Of a stretch of 51,267 nt of DNA, positions 49,302 to 51,267 are shown piece by piece (position 1 is the stretch's first letter; each line of letters starts with the position of its first letter). A model generated the notes under the pieces. The model had not been told where the DNA came from, made no database searches, and was given only the letters and a program-made list of their open reading frames with translations. The stretch spans positions 1 through 51,267 of the forward strand of contig CAKQMS010000019.1 in the NCBI GenBank assembly GCA_934254985.1, read 5' to 3'. This DNA is from an uncultured Prevotella sp. Lineage in GTDB: Bacteria; Bacteroidota; Bacteroidia; Bacteroidales; Bacteroidaceae. The position numbers were made by a program, and so were the translations under genes.

Positions 49302-49417
49302 ACCTCTGACTTTTTTATAAAATGCACCCTAAAAACCTCTGACTTTTTTATAATTTGGCATCTATAGACCTCTGACTTTTTTACAAAATACATCCTAAAA
49401 ACCTCTGACTTTTTTAA
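49302..49417. repeat. 33-bp tandem array B (ACCTCTGACTTTTTTA, 4 copies)
   Basis: ACCTCTGACTTTTTTA starts at 49302, 49335, 49368 and 49401, again with an exact 33-bp period. Read on the minus strand the array is an open frame with KKSEV(F/Y) every 11 residues. The spacers vary while the 16-bp word is constant. Confidence 0.9.
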
Positions 49418-49457
49418 AAATAATAGTTAATCATCATGCATTTATTCAGATAAAAGC

Positions 49458-49673
49458 GCTATCTTTGCAGAAGATAGGCTGCACCTCAGCATAACATTCA
49501 AGCAAGCTTGATGATTCTGCCTTCGGTTTGCACTATCTTTGCAGAAGATAGGCTGCGCTCGACAATCTGAAATCAAGCTTTCATTGTGCTCGTTTGCATT
49601 ATCTTTGCATAAGATAAGCTGCACTCGACAATCTGAAAGCAAGTTTTCATTGTGCTCATTTGCGCTATCTTTG
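49458..49673 (+). repeat. Array C: repeated promoter units (TATCTTTGCA, 4 copies)
   Basis: TATCTTTGCA occurs at 49460, 49534, 49600 and 49666 (spacings 74, 66 and 66 bp; 66 is twice 33). The first three copies are followed by AAGATA, so each -7 motif is embedded in an inverted repeat TATCTTtgcaNAAGATA, then A(G)GCTGC. The second and third units also share GACAATCTGAAA and CATTGTGCTC. The last copy lacks the AAGATA arm and directly precedes the ATPase gene. Confidence 0.88.
49666..49673 (+). promoter_or_regulatory. -7 promoter motif for the DUF4143 ATPase
   Basis: TATCTTTG then CA lies 26 bp before the ATG at 49700. It is the fourth and only copy without the AAGATA inverted arm. Confidence 0.7.
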
Positions 49674-49699
49674 CATTGTAAATCAACGAAATAGAAATT

Positions 49700-51046
49700 A
49701 TGAAGTATCTGAAAAGGCAAATAGATAAAGAGTTGAAAGCATGGAAAAGTTCTGAAGAGCACAAACCATTGCTACTAAGAGGTGCGCGACAGGTGGGTAA
49801 GTCAAGTGCCATTAGACACTTGGGAGAATCCTTCCCATATTTCTTAGAAGTGAACTTTGAACGTGACAAGACTATCAAGGAATTCTTTGATGGTGACTTG
49901 GACGTAAAGTTCATTTCTGAACAATTGTCGGCTTATTTTAATGTACCCGTTATCCCTGGCAAAACCTTGTTGTTCTTGGATGAAATACAGGCGTGTCCCA
50001 ATGCTATTCATAGTTTGTGGTTCTTCAAGGAAGATTATCCCGAACTTCATGTTGTTGCTGCAAGTTCTCTGTTAGAATTTGCATTAAAGGATTTAGGTGC
50101 TTATGGTGTTGGACGTATTCGCTCAATGTTTGTATATCCGATGTCTTTTGATGAATTTCTCTATGCTTTAGGTGAAGATGGATTAGTAAAGACGAAGCAG
50201 GATGCTACATCTCAAAAACCATTGATGAATGCCTTTTACAAACGATTGGTGGAGAGGTTTCGTTCTTTCTTGCTTATAGGTGGTATGCCTGCAGCAGTGG
50301 CTAAGTATGTCAATACTAATAGTTTTTTAGAAGTTGACTCTGTGTTAAGTGAGTTGAAGCAAACTTATATAGATGACTTAGTGAAATACAAGGCAAAGGT
50401 AGATCCTGCTTTGTTGCGCCAAACATTGTTTAGTGTAGCTCATCAAGTGGGTAGTAAATTCGTCTATAGCCAAGTTGAGGGAGGATATACGACAGCCCAA
50501 GTCAAGAATGCTTTGGAGATGTTGAGAGATGCAGGTATTATTATACCAGTCTGGCATACTGCGGCAAATGGCATTCCGCTTGGTGCTGAGATTAATCCGA
50601 AGTTTGTGAAATATAATCTGATAGACCATGGCTTTCTGCTCAATCTGTTAGGAATAGGAGACACTACTAATTTTATAGTGAAAGAACTATTGGTTGCCAA
50701 TACTGCAGACTTAGTAGATAAAGGCAGTTTGACGGAGATGGTAGCAGGTTTAGAATTACTTAAGTATATGTCATCCAACGAGCGCCATGATTTATACTAT
50801 TGGCAAAATTTAGCTCGTGGAACGGTTTCTGAGGTCGATTATGTATTGTCTCATGGCATTGATATTGTTCCGATAGAGGTGAAGTCTGGTTTGAAGGGCT
50901 CTATGGCAAGTCTTTATGTCTTTATGGAGAAAGAGCATATTAAATATGGTATTCGCTGTTCTTTAGAAAACTTTGGAGAGTTCGTCAGTCCCAAGGGAAA
51001 GAAGATAATAGTCAATCCTCTTTATGCTATTTCCAATTTGTTTTAG
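49700..51046 (+). CDS. ATP-binding protein, AAA_14 + DUF4143
   Basis: This 448-residue protein begins MKYLKRQIDKELKAWKSSEE. The AAA_14 domain has Walker A LLRGARQVGKSS (about 25-36) and Walker B TLLFLDEIQACP (about 90-101), followed by RIRSMFVYPMSFDEFLYALG. The C-terminal DUF4143 part has EVDYVLSHGIDIVPIEVKSG, where D, E and K are arranged as in a PD-(D/E)xK nuclease-like fold. This family is present in many copies in Bacteroidota genomes, but its role is unknown. It is AT-rich compared with the core genes, stands alone, and has the three tandem arrays upstream and a hairpin terminator downstream. Confidence 0.88.
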   Translation: MKYLKRQIDKELKAWKSSEEHKPLLLRGARQVGKSSAIRHLGESFPYFLEVNFERDKTIKEFFDGDLDVKFISEQLSAYFNVPVIPGKTLLFLDEIQACPNAIHSLWFFKEDYPELHVVAASSLLEFALKDLGAYGVGRIRSMFVYPMSFDEFLYALGEDGLVKTKQDATSQKPLMNAFYKRLVERFRSFLLIGGMPAAVAKYVNTNSFLEVDSVLSELKQTYIDDLVKYKAKVDPALLRQTLFSVAHQVGSKFVYSQVEGGYTTAQVKNALEMLRDAGIIIPVWHTAANGIPLGAEINPKFVKYNLIDHGFLLNLLGIGDTTNFIVKELLVANTADLVDKGSLTEMVAGLELLKYMSSNERHDLYYWQNLARGTVSEVDYVLSHGIDIVPIEVKSGLKGSMASLYVFMEKEHIKYGIRCSLENFGEFVSPKGKKIIVNPLYAISNLF

Positions 51047-51082
51047 GTCTTTGTTTCTGAAACGGTTTTTCTTTGTTTATCG

Positions 51083-51130
51083 CCCTATATTTGGCAAAAC
51101 TCGAAGCATGTGAGTTTGCCAAATATAGGG
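51083..51130 (+). terminator. Hairpin terminator behind the DUF4143 ATPase
   Basis: Arms 51083-51102 and 51112-51130 pair over 19 bp with one bulged A, around a 9-nt loop. A T-rich stretch follows. Confidence 0.75.
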
Positions 51131-51186
51131 TGTTTATCTATGTTTATGTTTTTTAAGCGTTAAGACTATATGAGGTTGTATTAAAT

Positions 51187-51194
51187 TATATTTG
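51187..51194 (+). promoter_or_regulatory. -7 promoter-like motif near the window end
   Basis: TATATTTG then C matches the consensus and may serve a gene beyond the window, since no start codon with a long frame follows inside it. Confidence 0.35.
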
Positions 51195-51216
51195 CTTGCA
51201 ATCATATTGACATTTG

Positions 51217-51264
51217 AAAGCAAGCAAAAATACGTTTGCCAGAAAGCATAGATACGTTTGATAG
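51217..51264. repeat. 22-bp direct repeat at the window edge
   Basis: ATACGTTTG occurs at 51230 and 51252, each preceded by GAAAGCA(A/T) and followed by (C/A)(C/T)AGAAA. The period is 22 bp. The array continues past the window, so its size is unknown. Confidence 0.6.
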
Positions 51265-51267
51265 AAA

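Noticed and set aside
49174..49421. Possible CRISPR arrays with 33-bp period
   Set aside because: Constant words are about 16-17 bp with about 16-bp variable gaps and only four units; no cas genes nearby. Treated as tandem repeats.
49442..49762. 106-codon minus-strand frame with a repeated 22-residue unit (CKDSANEHNE-like)
   Set aside because: The peptide repeat is a by-product of the 66-bp DNA repeats of array C and it overlaps the promoter and start of the ATPase gene.

Overview
The window looks like chromosomal DNA of a member of the Bacteroidota, most likely Prevotellaceae (Prevotella/Segatella type). The evidence is a 2584-residue SprA-type surface protein beside ruvA, lutABC, meso-diaminopimelate dehydrogenase, the Bacteroidota form of topoisomerase IV subunit A, and about twenty TAnnTTTG (-7 type) promoter motifs in front of genes without clear Shine-Dalgarno sites. 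Several start codons were chosen because a longer reading frame would begin upstream of, or inside, such a promoter. No rRNA, CRISPR array, prophage or intact insertion sequence was seen. There is one tRNA gene, tRNA-Leu(UAG).

Layout. 1-1.8 kb: a surface protein cut by the window edge, diverging from a membrane-bound LuxR-type regulator split in two at a run of eight G. 1.9-4.45 kb: a rhamnogalacturonan-related pair (GH105, DUF2264) directly behind tRNA-Leu. 4.6-9.2 kb: parC, a DUF3316 protein and an S41 lipoprotein peptidase in one tight operon. 9.3-13 kb: glycyl-tRNA synthetase, an FKBP lipoprotein and a MATE exporter. 13.3-16.9 kb: rmuC, two small conserved genes, a UDP-glucose dehydrogenase-type enzyme and a small helicase-associated-domain protein. 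17.2-23.4 kb: MFS and EamA transporters, the lutABC lactate oxidation operon and an M15 peptidase. 23.5-26.1 kb: an accessory block with an AAA ATPase + DUF4435 pair resembling the PARIS anti-phage system, then a YafQ-type toxin-antitoxin pair. 26.2-30.9 kb: dxs-trkA-trkH. 31-35.4 kb: a C1B peptidase, a membrane metallophosphoesterase and a phosphoethanolamine-transferase-like enzyme. 35.6-44 kb: ruvA-sprA (type 9 secretion translocon). 44.2-48.4 kb: ddh, nadB and dacB. 48.4-51.3 kb: a second accessory block with an orphan HigA, a REP-like element and an AAA_14/DUF4143 ATPase preceded by three tandem-repeat arrays.

The most unusual content is in the gaps. (i) Many intergenic regions, especially between convergent genes, hold short tandem words of 7-9 nt (GGTAAAA, GTGAAGA, TTTAGTG, CCTTAATGA), often as long inverted arms around a GC-richer palindromic core. 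Perfect arms reach 38, 26 and 21 bp. (ii) A palindromic REP-like core recurs four times. (iii) Upstream of the DUF4143 ATPase lie two four-copy arrays with an exact 33-bp period, followed by promoter copies spaced 74, 66 and 66 bp. (iv) A 110-bp nested palindrome able to form a multi-branched structure lies between two convergent genes. These are direct observations; the functions suggested for them are inference.
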